A stretch of DNA of 64,000 nt. Source: Ignavibacteria bacterium. Its GTDB lineage: Bacteria > Bacteroidota > Ignavibacteria > Tepidaquicellales > Tepidaquicellaceae. The first letter of the stretch is position 1. Each line of letters begins with the position of its first letter. Shown here one piece after another: positions 9,545 to 17,527 of the stretch. A model generated the notes under the pieces. It was not told the DNA's origin. It made no database searches and saw nothing but the letters and a program-made list of their open reading frames with translations. The position numbers and the translations under genes were made by a program. The stretch spans positions 310,001-374,000 of the forward strand of contig JADJYU010000003.1 of the NCBI GenBank assembly GCA_016719565.1, read 5' to 3'.

Positions 9545-9985
9545 AGATTCGGTAAACGCATTTGCAGATGTGCAAAGTGAAGGCGCTGATATGAACTTTG
9601 AAATTTAAGATATACTTCGCGAAAGCGCAGATATGAACTTTGAAAATGCAGATATGAACTTTGCAGATGCAAATATGGACTTTGCAGATGCAGATATGGA
9701 CTTTAAAAATGAAGATATGGACTTAGCAGATGCAAATATGGACTTTGCAGATGCAGATATGGACTTTGCAGATGCAAATATGGACTTTGCAGATGTAAAT
9801 ATGGACTTTGCAGATGCAGATATGGACTTTGCAGATGCAAATATGGACTTTGCAGATGCAGATATGGACTTTGCAGATGCAAATATGGACTTTGCAGATG
9901 CAGATATGGACTTTGCAGATGTAAATATGGACTTTGCAGATGCAAATATGGACTTTGCAGATGCAAATATGGACTTTGCAGAATA
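9545..9985 (+). repeat. 21-bp minisatellite array (heptad-coding)
   Basis: Tandem array with a 21-bp period. From about 9633 to 9981 there are 16 full units close to ATGGACTTTGCAGATGCAGAT, often alternating GCAGAT with GCAAAT at one position. Degenerate copies reach back to about 9545. Because the period is a multiple of three, both strands stay open through the array. There are no unique spacers, so it is not a CRISPR. Confidence 0.9.
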
Positions 9986-9986
9986 A
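9633..9986 (+). CDS. Possible heptapeptide-repeat protein (unproven)
   Basis: This 117-residue ORF lies wholly inside the 21-bp array and has no signal peptide. It consists of 16 heptads of consensus M-D-F-A-D-A-D/N followed by MDFAE. It is extremely acidic, with a regular Met, Phe and Ala spacing. An in-frame TAA sits just upstream (about 9607), so the ATG at 9633 is the first possible start. The minus strand is also open across the array in two frames, so openness is weak evidence for coding. It is not a canonical pentapeptide repeat, whose period is five. I know of no named family that it matches. It may be a non-coding minisatellite. Confidence 0.3.
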   Translation: MNFENADMNFADANMDFADADMDFKNEDMDLADANMDFADADMDFADANMDFADVNMDFADADMDFADANMDFADADMDFADANMDFADADMDFADVNMDFADANMDFADANMDFAE

Positions 9987-9999
9987 AATGACGCCCCTT

Positions 10000-10666
10000 A
10001 ACTTGTCATTCCCGCGTGCTCCCGGCGGGAATCCATTCCGCACTCAATGTAAGCATGAAAAATGTTTTATAACTATAACTTTTCATTCCCGCACAATCAA
10101 ACTTCTCATTCCCGCACACCCTAACTTGTCATTCCCGCGTGCTTCTGGCGGGAATCCATTCAACACTCAATGCAAGCATGAAAAATGTTTTATAACTATA
10201 ACTTTTCATTCCCGCACAATCAAACTTGTCATTCACTCACATCATAACTTGTCATTCCCGCGTGCTTCTGGCGGGAATCCATTCCGCACTCAATGCAAGC
10301 ATGAAAAATGTTTTATAACTATAACTTGTCATTCACTCACATCATAACTTGTCATTCCCGCGTGCTCCCGGCGGGAATCCATTCATCACTCAATGCAAGC
10401 ATGAAAAATGTTTTATAACTATAACTTTTCATTCCCGCACAATCAAACTTCTCATTCCCGCACACCCTAACTTGTCATTCCCGCGTGCTTCTGGCGGGAA
10501 TCCATTCATCACTCAATGCAAGCATGAAAAATGTTTTATAACTATAACTTGTCATTCACTCACATCATAACTTGTCATTCCCGCGTGCTTCTGGCGGGAA
10601 TCCATTCCGCACTCAATGCAAGCATGAAAAATGTTTTATAACTATAACTTGTCATTCAAATCCTAA
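10000..10666 (+). repeat. Six tandem copies of a 100/123-bp unit with an ATTCCCGC palindrome
   Basis: Units begin with AACTTGTCATTCCCGCGTGC at about 10000, 10123, 10246, 10346, 10469 and 10569, so spacing is 123 or 100. Each contains the stem ATTCCCGC / GCGGGAAT around a short loop (GTGCTTCTG or GTGCTCCCG), then a constant segment with 'AAGCATGAAAAATG' and 'TATAACTATAAC'. Longer units add extra 'CATTCCCGCACA' half-sites. Stem sequences of this kind are dispersed, REP-like or dRS3-like elements in many bacteria. Here they have become a tandem array. The plus-strand ORFs across it are by-products of the repeat. Confidence 0.85.
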
Positions 10667-10748
10667 AGAGTTCATTAAGTGACGCTTTCCACAAAAGATA
10701 AATAGAGTGAAATTTTGTTCGTAAAGTAATAACTAAGTTTAGAATATT

Positions 10749-10926
10749 AACAGCAAGTTTCCGTTGTGATTCGATTCCCGCCGGGAGCACACGGGAATGA
10801 CATAAAAAAAAACATAGAATTTAACTGCAAGTTTCCGTTGTGATTGGATTCCCGCCGGAAGCACGCGGGAATGACATAAAAAAAAGCGCACAGAAATGAC
10901 ATAAAAAAAAGCACAGGAATGACATA
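10749..10926 (-). repeat. Inverted pair of the same palindromic element
   Basis: Two copies of a ~74-bp unit (starting near 10749 and 10823) carry 'GATTCCCGCCGG' and 'CGGGAATGACATAAAA', the reverse orientation of the element at 10000-10666. They are followed by decayed 'GACATAAAAAA' ends. The two arrays therefore face each other across about 80 bp. Confidence 0.75.
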
Positions 10927-10966
10927 AAAAATTCACGCCCTAAAGTGAATCGTTCAGAGCGTGAAT
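10927..10966 (-). terminator. Rho-independent terminator of the TonB receptor operon
   Basis: Read on the minus strand, the arms ATTCACGCTCT and AGGGCGTGAAT form a stem that is followed directly by a run of T. It lies about 45 bases after the stop of the TonB receptor gene. Confidence 0.75.
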
Positions 10967-11011
10967 GTTAAATTTAAATCTAAATTATTTTATTTTAATT
11001 TAGAGATAATC

Positions 11012-13249
11012 TCAGTTCAATTTAAATCTGAACCCAAGATATAATTCCCTTCCCATAGTCGGACCCCAGATATAGGAAGTATCAAAATACGGACCGAACG
11101 GATCCTCAGCTGCTATGATCGGATTCTCCTGCATAAAATCCAGCAGATTGTCTATTCCGGCGTAAATTTCAAAGTTACTGAAATTTCTGTTGATCTGCAT
11201 ATTTATTAAAGTGTACGGGTCTGAATTCAATGGTCTCTGATAAATCAACGGATTAGATTCCGTCGAAGGCAGACGCTGCGTGCCGAACCACTGCAGGCCG
11301 GCGTTAAATCCCCAGCTGTCGTCGGCTAATGTATAAGAAACAGTTGAGAAGAATCTGTTTTTGGAATTGAACGGCTGATCTGTCATGATGCCGTTTTTTT
11401 CATATTTCAGATCGACGAATTTATATGCAAGTTTCAGATCAAGCAGTCTGAATAAAGTTATATTAAATTCAGACTGGAATACATTTGAATACGCTTTCCC
11501 GTCAAGATTCGAAAATAATACTGCAGACGGATCTGTGTCATAGTCAGGAATTATTTTATTATTAAATTCAGTCCTGTAATAATCGAGATTCAGACTGCCG
11601 CCTGAATTTCCCAGATTGAAATAATAGATCACATCAGCCCCGAAATTAAATATCTTTTCCGGATCCAGCGTTTCAGTGATCCGAATGTCCTTTGAGCTGG
11701 CAAGTATATTCGAATGCTCATTAAATAGATTGATCGTGCGGAATCCCGTACCTGCTGAAGTTCTTATTACAAGTTCGCTGACCGGCTGATATCTGAGAAG
11801 CACTCTCGGAGTATAAACCGATTTATATTCATTATGATAATCGTACCGGAAACCTGCCATCACGCTTGCTTTGTCATTAAGAAAATTGAAAGAGCTTTCC
11901 ATAAAAATTCCGGGAATGGATTCTTTCTTAAGATAATTTCCTGAGTATGTCTTTGAAGTTGAGTCGCCAAAAGAAATGTCTTCATTAATATTCAGATATT
12001 TGTAACTGATACCGGCTTTGATATAACTTTTTCCGGACAGCGCAGTTTCATAAAATCCGGAGCCGGTAAATGAAAACTGATCGGCAGCATACTTTGTTAT
12101 ACCATAGTATGAATTCTGATCATAGTAGGATGAATTAAAATACAGCTTCATGCTTTTTTCTTCTGTAAACTTCTTTCCCGCTCTAAGATAACTCTCAAGT
12201 GAATTTATATTCGCTGTCTGTCCGTAAATACTTTTACTTCCCTCATCTTTACTCTGGAAATAATCAGTCTGCCCGCCTGTCCTTTCTTCATTCCAGTATC
12301 TTGCAGCAAAGTTTATATCGGTTTTATTTTCTTTGGATACATAATCCCATTTGTTATAGAATGTATATCTCGTGATCAGCGGATTGTCGAGAAATCCGTC
12401 ATTGTTATCATCCATGCGGTTTGAACTCTGAACAGAATGGAATGAAAATATTGTGTTCAAATTTTTATTTAACTTTTCCGTGTAATTTAAATTCACCTGC
12501 TTTTCCAAAACGCTGTTCACAAATCCATTCAGCATAAACTTATCAGAATTGGTCTGATTTTTTAAAATGACGTTCATAATCCCGCTGATGGATTCATAAC
12601 CCTGCAGCACTGAGTTGGATCCTTTGGAAACAGTTATCTTGTCGATGATCGTACCGGGAATGCTGCTGACTCCGTATTTCACATTCAGACCGGAAAGCAG
12701 CGGGACGTTGTCAATGAGTATCTGTGTATAAGCGCCTTCGAGTCCCAGTATCTTCAGCTCTTTGCTGTTGGTAAGAATATCCGTGACAGCAACTTCCACT
12801 GAAGAATTTCTGCCGAAACAGCCTGAGAGATCGCAGCATGCATCCTTTACAAGTTCAAGCGAAGTAATAGTTTCGGTTTTGGCAACCTCGCTTCCGATAA
12901 AAGTAGAACTTCTTTTGTCTTCCACTACAATTTCCGAAGTAGCGGAATTCGGAATAAGCACAATTTCCACGCCGGTCTTGTTTTCTAAATTTACTGTGTC
13001 AGCGGAAAAGCCTATGTAAGATACAATTATTCTTTTATCAGTAATTCCTTCTGCCGAGATCTCAAATTTTCCTTTTTCATCCGTGATTGTTCCTGTCTTT
13101 GTATTTATCCATTTAATAATAGCGGCGTCGAGAGATTCCTTTTTATTGTCAACCAATCCAAATACGCTTCCGCTTATATTCTGAGAATAAATATCAAATG
13201 AAAATACTGAATAAAGAATAAGCAGTATTAAAAATGATTTATTTTTCAT
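11012..13249 (-). CDS. TonB-dependent receptor, probably metal-related
   Basis: This 745-residue outer-membrane receptor has a signal peptide (MKNKSFLILLILYSVFSFDI). A carboxypeptidase-like regulatory domain follows ('GSVFGLVDNKKESLDAAII', 'TDEKGKFEI', about 25-105). The plug domain contains 'DACCDLSGCFGRNSSVEVAV', 'LGLEGAYTQILIDNVPLLSG' and 'ITVSKGSNSVLQGYESISG'. A long beta-barrel ends in an aromatic strand (GRELYLGFRFKLN). The Cys-rich CCDLSGCF in the plug is shared, as I recall it, with receptors found beside heavy-metal genes in Bacteroidota. Its start overlaps the stop of the YHS/TRASH gene by 11 bases, so it is translationally coupled. A role in copper or similar metal transport is inferred from context. 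Confidence 0.85.
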   Translation of the reverse strand: MKNKSFLILLILYSVFSFDIYSQNISGSVFGLVDNKKESLDAAIIKWINTKTGTITDEKGKFEISAEGITDKRIIVSYIGFSADTVNLENKTGVEIVLIPNSATSEIVVEDKRSSTFIGSEVAKTETITSLELVKDACCDLSGCFGRNSSVEVAVTDILTNSKELKILGLEGAYTQILIDNVPLLSGLNVKYGVSSIPGTIIDKITVSKGSNSVLQGYESISGIMNVILKNQTNSDKFMLNGFVNSVLEKQVNLNYTEKLNKNLNTIFSFHSVQSSNRMDDNNDGFLDNPLITRYTFYNKWDYVSKENKTDINFAARYWNEERTGGQTDYFQSKDEGSKSIYGQTANINSLESYLRAGKKFTEEKSMKLYFNSSYYDQNSYYGITKYAADQFSFTGSGFYETALSGKSYIKAGISYKYLNINEDISFGDSTSKTYSGNYLKKESIPGIFMESSFNFLNDKASVMAGFRYDYHNEYKSVYTPRVLLRYQPVSELVIRTSAGTGFRTINLFNEHSNILASSKDIRITETLDPEKIFNFGADVIYYFNLGNSGGSLNLDYYRTEFNNKIIPDYDTDPSAVLFSNLDGKAYSNVFQSEFNITLFRLLDLKLAYKFVDLKYEKNGIMTDQPFNSKNRFFSTVSYTLADDSWGFNAGLQWFGTQRLPSTESNPLIYQRPLNSDPYTLINMQINRNFSNFEIYAGIDNLLDFMQENPIIAAEDPFGPYFDTSYIWGPTMGRELYLGFRFKLN

Positions 13250-13628
13250 TTTTGGAATATTTATTTAGAACTTCTTCAGGGTTCGAATTAAAGGTTTCCT
13301 TACAGCTTTCATTACAGAAATAATACTTTACTTTATTGTGAACTGCTGAAATATCTTTAACTGCGTCATCATCATTACATATCGGACACCATAGATTTCC
13401 CTTAATATATTTTGCCGGTTCTTTATTGAATGCTTTAATGCAGACTTCACAGCAAAGATCAACATTTTGATTAAGATAAGCATAGGATATACCGTTATCA
13501 TCTATCGCTTCGCCGGTTACAATACAAACTTTAGATGAATCCGAATTTATAGATGCTGCTGATCCGGAATGGATATTTAAAATAGTTAAGAACATTAAAA
13601 CGGGAATTACATAGATTAATTTTTTCAT
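13239..13628 (-). CDS. Exported protein with two YHS/TRASH-like metal-binding domains
   Basis: This 129-residue protein has a signal peptide (MKKLIYVIPVLMFLTILNI). Two Cys-pair motifs are separated by about 50 residues. The first is 'CIVTGEAI' with 'DLCCEVCIKAFNKEPAKYI'. The second is 'CPIC' with 'YYFCNESCKETFNSNPEEVL'. This is the pattern of TRASH/YHS domains, which bind or sense transition metals such as copper. It lies between a Cys-rich exported protein and the TonB receptor on the same strand, and it overlaps the receptor gene by 11 bases. A periplasmic metal-binding partner of the receptor is a reasonable inference. The metal is not determined. Confidence 0.8.
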   Translation of the reverse strand: MKKLIYVIPVLMFLTILNIHSGSAASINSDSSKVCIVTGEAIDDNGISYAYLNQNVDLCCEVCIKAFNKEPAKYIKGNLWCPICNDDDAVKDISAVHNKVKYYFCNESCKETFNSNPEEVLNKYSKNEK

Positions 13629-13731
13629 GATAGAATTTAATTTATTTAGATTATGAAATAAAAATATACAGAACTTAATTTATTCAAAGTAACTGAATAA
13701 ATAGAATTTTTTTAAAAACGAAATAAGAGGA

Positions 13732-14148
13732 CTAAATTCTAAGACTGGAATTAATTAGGTATTTATTGCCTGAATAGTAATTGCAATATATTTGTAAAGG
13801 GTGAAAACTTGATGAGATATTTTTAATAATCTGAGGATCTGCAATGTCTGAATAATTAACTTCGGGTGATAATTTTAACTTAATATTATTAACAGTTAGA
13901 ATAAACAGTTCCGGTTCAGAAAATACTTCCGGATGTACGACGCAGCAATCATTGTTGTCAGATACATCATTTGTATTTTCCGGAGCTTCACAGCAGTCAT
14001 TATCACCGCATTCATCCATTTGACACTGAATATGTTCGGAACCGTCGGATTTACAGGAATAATGAAGAATTGAAGCGAGACTGCCGGAGGAAAGGACTAG
14101 CAATGAAACAGCAATACTTATAATATTTTTAAATAAAAATTTTTTCAC
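13732..14148 (-). CDS. Small exported Cys-rich protein, first gene of metal operon
   Basis: This 138-residue protein starts MKKFLFKNIISIAVSLLVLS, a signal peptide. It then has a dense Cys cluster at about residues 31-68: 'HYSCKSDGSEHIQCQMDEC', 'DNDCCEAPE' and 'NNDCCVVHPEV'. Such HY-x-C and CC motifs are seen in small proteins next to copper or other metal TonB receptors in Bacteroidota. I do not recognise a named family. It is about 100 bases upstream of the YHS/TRASH gene on the same strand. A metal-binding or metal-sensing role is inferred. The 293-bp gap to sdhC (14149-14442) holds no other gene. Confidence 0.65.
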   Translation of the reverse strand: MKKFLFKNIISIAVSLLVLSSGSLASILHYSCKSDGSEHIQCQMDECGDNDCCEAPENTNDVSDNNDCCVVHPEVFSEPELFILTVNNIKLKLSPEVNYSDIADPQIIKNISSSFHPLQIYCNYYSGNKYLINSSLRI

Positions 14149-14442
14149 GTGTTAAATTAAGTATAAAATAAAAAACATAAAACACATTTCTGAAATTTGA
14201 TTCAACTGATCTTCGTCACGGTTACAAAGTAACTTAATCATTATTTAGGAAAAATGATTTACATCATGAATTTATCTTAGAAGATTTGGATAGATTGCTT
14301 AATAAGGAAAGTATCAGAAAAATTGAGGATCTGTAAACTGAATTTCACTAACAATCGAAAATTTAATTATAAATTTTAATAAATTGTAAATATAAGCTGA
14401 AATAATTAATTTAGCGGAACCTAAATAAGGAGCATCTGATAA

Positions 14443-14880
14443 TTGGAAACAGATACAGGATCTCAAAACACACACCGCAAACCAAAGACCTTCGATCAGA
14501 AGAACTGGATTTCAGAGAATTTAAATTACAAAAAAGACTCCGGCAACTGGGCTTGGATATTACACAGAATTACCGGAATTGCATTAATTGCTTATCTTTT
14601 TCTGCACATATATTCTTTAAGCCCGCTTACTGAAGGTGAAGTTGCATTTAACAATAAGATGGCGACATTTGCTTCACCGGTTTTTATGGTAATCGAATGG
14701 TTCCTGTTTGCCTTTGTACTTTTTCATTCACTGAACGGAATAAGAATTGTAATAGTGGACTGGGCTGACGGCGCGAAATATCATAAGCAGCTATACAGAT
14801 TGTCATGGATAGTCGGAATAATACTTTTTCTTGCAATGGGCGCAATTATGTTTTCTCATGAATTAAAAAATTTATTTTAA
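14443..14880 (+). CDS. sdhC: Succinate dehydrogenase/fumarate reductase cytochrome b subunit
   Basis: This 145-residue membrane anchor has three helices. Motifs are 'GNWAWILHRITGIALIAYLF' (family start, quinone-site region), 'HIYSLSP', and 'FHSLNGIRIVIVDWAD', where the His are candidate heme b ligands. It anchors the SDH catalytic subunits and passes electrons to quinone. The start is TTG at 14443, supported by an AAGGAG tract about 12 bases upstream. Another membrane anchor gene follows after 22 bases. No sdhA or sdhB follows within the window, so the catalytic subunits must be encoded elsewhere. Confidence 0.85.
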   Translation: METDTGSQNTHRKPKTFDQKNWISENLNYKKDSGNWAWILHRITGIALIAYLFLHIYSLSPLTEGEVAFNNKMATFASPVFMVIEWFLFAFVLFHSLNGIRIVIVDWADGAKYHKQLYRLSWIVGIILFLAMGAIMFSHELKNLF

Positions 14881-14902
14881 GAAAATCAGATCGGTTTAAA
14901 AT

Positions 14903-15265
14903 ATGTATAAATACAGAGTATCAAAAAATTCCGGATCGGGCAGCTGGGTAGTACAGAGGATCACCGGACTGGCTCTGGTCGTGTTAATGATAGGACATTA
15001 TATCCTGATGCATTATCAGCCGGAATCAGGTCACACTTATGAGGCGGTGCTGGCAAGGATGCAGTTCTCATGGTACAGAATTATAGATCTTTCATTTCTT
15101 GTACTTGGGATGTATCACGGACTTAACGGTGTTTGGAATATTCTCAGGGATTATAAAATGCAGCCCTGGGCGAGGATATCTGTATTATCAGGAATAATAT
15201 TATTCGGACTTGCATTTGTAGCGTGGGGATTTGTTATAATATTTTCGATACCGTATCTTTCATAA
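14903..15265 (+). CDS. sdhD: Succinate dehydrogenase hydrophobic anchor subunit
   Basis: This 120-residue protein has three transmembrane helices. 'GSGSWVVQRITGLALVVLMI' followed by 'GHYILMHY' matches the SdhD/SdhC anchor pattern, and 'GMYHGLNGVWNILRDY' is the second conserved His segment. It pairs with the sdhC gene 22 bases upstream and is probably cotranscribed. Together they form a two-protein cytochrome b anchor for complex II. After its stop there are 120 AT-rich bases before the next gene and no flavoprotein or iron-sulfur subunit. Confidence 0.82.
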   Translation: MYKYRVSKNSGSGSWVVQRITGLALVVLMIGHYILMHYQPESGHTYEAVLARMQFSWYRIIDLSFLVLGMYHGLNGVWNILRDYKMQPWARISVLSGIILFGLAFVAWGFVIIFSIPYLS

Positions 15266-15388
15266 ATCCTGATTATTCTCAAAATCCGTTGTTTCATTCG
15301 ATTTAAAAAAATAACTTACAAAATTTAAATATTTTTAATACTTTATCCAAAATTTATTTAATTAAACAATCAGAAGGAGAATCTGAAA

Positions 15389-15580
15389 ATGGAAAAAATC
15401 AACGATCTACACAAAATTCTTGAAGAAATGAAAGTAGATATTGAGAAATTTTATGACAAAAGTCAGAATGCTGCAGGTACAAGACTGAGAAAACAGTTAA
15501 ATGAACTCAGAAAAAAAGCTGCAGAGATCAGAAAAGATATTCAGGACGAGAGAGTAAAAAGAAAGTCAGAGGGAAAATAA
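15389..15580 (+). CDS. Histone H1-like (Hc1 family) small basic protein
   Basis: This 63-residue, Lys/Arg-rich, fully helical protein matches the short histone H1-like proteins of Bacteroidota ('KFYDKSQNAAGTRLRKQLNE', then 'KAAEIRKDIQDER'). Members are thought to bind DNA and compact the nucleoid. An 'AGAAGGAGAATCTGAAA' leader gives a strong ribosome-binding site just before the ATG. It is followed by a clear terminator at 15607-15668 and appears to be a single-gene unit. Confidence 0.85.
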   Translation: MEKINDLHKILEEMKVDIEKFYDKSQNAAGTRLRKQLNELRKKAAEIRKDIQDERVKRKSEGK

Positions 15581-15606
15581 ATTATTTTTTTATTTCTAAT
15601 TTTAAT

Positions 15607-15668
15607 AAGTGGAATCTAAATAAGTTATATTTCATTATGTAACTTACATTTAGAATCCACTTTTATTT
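15607..15668 (+). terminator. Long hairpin terminator after the Hc1-like gene
   Basis: The left arm AAGTGGAATCTAAATAAGTTA pairs with a right arm ending TTTAGAATCCACTT, with one mismatch and a two-base bulge. A TTTTATTTT tract follows. Confidence 0.8.
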
Positions 15669-15679
15669 TAACATACACA

Positions 15680-17479
15680 GTGACAAAATCCAATATAAGA
15701 AATTTCTGTATTATAGCTCACATAGATCACGGCAAATCTACGCTTGCTGACAGACTGCTTGAAAAGACCGGTACAATCGAAAAGAGAAACATGATGAAGC
15801 AGGTTTTAGATGATATGGACCTTGAGCAGGAAAGAGGCATTACAATAAAGCTTCATGCTATTCAGATGAAGTATAATTCTCCCGACGGCGAAATTTATAC
15901 ATTAAATCTTATCGATACGCCCGGACATGTTGATTTTTCATATGAAGTTTCACGTTCCCTCGCTGCATGCGAAGGAGCGCTTTTAGTAGTTGACGCTACA
16001 CAGGGAGTAGAAGCTCAGACTATCAGTAATCTTTATCTGGCTATTGATAACGGACTTGAGATCATACCTGTCATAAATAAAATTGATCTGCAGAATTCCA
16101 TGGTAGATGAAGTAACAGCCCAGATCATTGAGCTCATCGGCTGCAAAAAGGAAGACATATTACTCGCCAGTGCGAAAGTCGGTACAGGTACAGATGAAAT
16201 ACTTGAAAGTATAGTTCACAGAATTCCTGCAGCTAAGATTGAATCGGAAAAGCCGTTGAGAGCTTTGATATTTGATTCAAAATTTGATATTTACAGAGGA
16301 GTTATTGTTTATATAAGAGTATTTGAAGGAAGTTTAAAACCCGGTGATAAAATAAAATCATTTTTCACAGGAAATATATTTGAAGCGGAAGAAGTCGGTC
16401 ATCTGAGAATGGGTCGTTCGAAATCCGGACAATTGGATTCCGGTGACGTCGGATATTTGATAGCCGGAATAAAAGATCTCAATGAATCAAAAGTCGGCGA
16501 CACTTTATACAGAACTGATCAGCCGATCACAGAGCCGCTTCCCGGTTATAAAGAAGTTAAGCCAATGGTATTCAGCGGAATTTATCCTTCATCAACGGAA
16601 GACTTCGAAAGTCTCCGCGATTCGCTTTCAAAGCTAAAGCTTAATGACGCCGCTCTGACATTTGAGCCTGAAACTTCTGCAGCGCTGGGATTCGGATTCA
16701 GATGCGGATTTCTCGGTATGCTGCATCTTGAGATCATACAGGAAAGACTCGACCGTGAATATAATCTTAATATTATCAGCACTGTACCTAATGTGGAATT
16801 CATAGTTTATACAACTAAAGGCGAAAAGTTAATAGTTGATAATCCCTCTCTGATGCCGGATCCGCCTAAGATAGATTATATTGAAGAGCCGTATATTACA
16901 GCAAATATTATTACCCCTACTGAATTCATCGGGAATTTAATGAAGCTTGCTAATGAGAGACGCGGAGTTTTCCTTGCAACAAATTATGTCGATGCGAAAA
17001 GAGTTGATCTTCAGTTTGATTTCCCGCTGAGTGAAATAGTATTTGATTTTTATGACAAGCTGAAATCCTACTCCAGAGGATATGCATCCTTTGATTATGA
17101 CTTTAAGGATTTCCGTGAATCAAAATTAGTAAAGCTTGACATATTACTTAACGGCGATCCTGTGGATGCGCTTTCGACTATTGTACACAGGGATAAAGCA
17201 TTTGAATGGGGAAAAAAATTATGTTCCAAACTGCGTCAGCTCATTCCAAAGCAGATGTATGAAGTCGCTATACAGGCTACAATCGGCTCAAAGGTAGTAG
17301 CAAGAGAGACAATAAGCGCAATGAGAAAAAATGTAACTGCTAAATGTTACGGCGGTGATATTTCAAGAAAGAGAAAACTACTTGAAAAACAAAAGGAAGG
17401 AAAGAAGCGTATGAAGCAAATAGGTTCCCTAGACATTCCGCAGGAAGCTTTTCATGCAGTACTTTCTCTCGACAGTTAA
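15680..17479 (+). CDS. lepA: Elongation factor 4
   Basis: LepA is a ribosome-bound GTPase related to EF-G. All G motifs are present: 'AHIDHGKSTLADRL' (P-loop), 'QERGITIK' (switch I), 'DTPGHVDF' and 'NKIDL'. Domains II, III and V and the LepA-specific C-terminal domain ('GGDISRKRKLLEKQKEGKKR') follow in order. The length of 599 is standard. The start is GTG at 15680. lepB follows 48 bases later, the common lepA-lepB order. Confidence 0.96.
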   Translation: MTKSNIRNFCIIAHIDHGKSTLADRLLEKTGTIEKRNMMKQVLDDMDLEQERGITIKLHAIQMKYNSPDGEIYTLNLIDTPGHVDFSYEVSRSLAACEGALLVVDATQGVEAQTISNLYLAIDNGLEIIPVINKIDLQNSMVDEVTAQIIELIGCKKEDILLASAKVGTGTDEILESIVHRIPAAKIESEKPLRALIFDSKFDIYRGVIVYIRVFEGSLKPGDKIKSFFTGNIFEAEEVGHLRMGRSKSGQLDSGDVGYLIAGIKDLNESKVGDTLYRTDQPITEPLPGYKEVKPMVFSGIYPSSTEDFESLRDSLSKLKLNDAALTFEPETSAALGFGFRCGFLGMLHLEIIQERLDREYNLNIISTVPNVEFIVYTTKGEKLIVDNPSLMPDPPKIDYIEEPYITANIITPTEFIGNLMKLANERRGVFLATNYVDAKRVDLQFDFPLSEIVFDFYDKLKSYSRGYASFDYDFKDFRESKLVKLDILLNGDPVDALSTIVHRDKAFEWGKKLCSKLRQLIPKQMYEVAIQATIGSKVVARETISAMRKNVTAKCYGGDISRKRKLLEKQKEGKKRMKQIGSLDIPQEAFHAVLSLDS

Positions 17480-17527
17480 ATTAAGTTCTAAGTTAATATC
17501 AAAAAAATTATTCAATAAAATTTCTAA

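Noticed and set aside
9703..10043. Minus-strand ORFs across the 21-bp array (repeats of LQSPYLH and ICKVHIC)
   Set aside because: They exist only because a 21-bp repeat keeps all stop-free frames open. They have no separate start signal, and the plus-strand frame begins cleanly after a stop.
9934..10570. Plus-strand ORFs over the palindromic repeats (LSFPRASGGNPF type)
   Set aside because: Translation of REP-like palindromes. The same peptide recurs with each unit and there is no ribosome-binding site or protein-like composition.
9545..10666. CRISPR array
   Set aside because: Repeats are directly contiguous or separated by constant sequence. There are no unique spacers and no cas genes.
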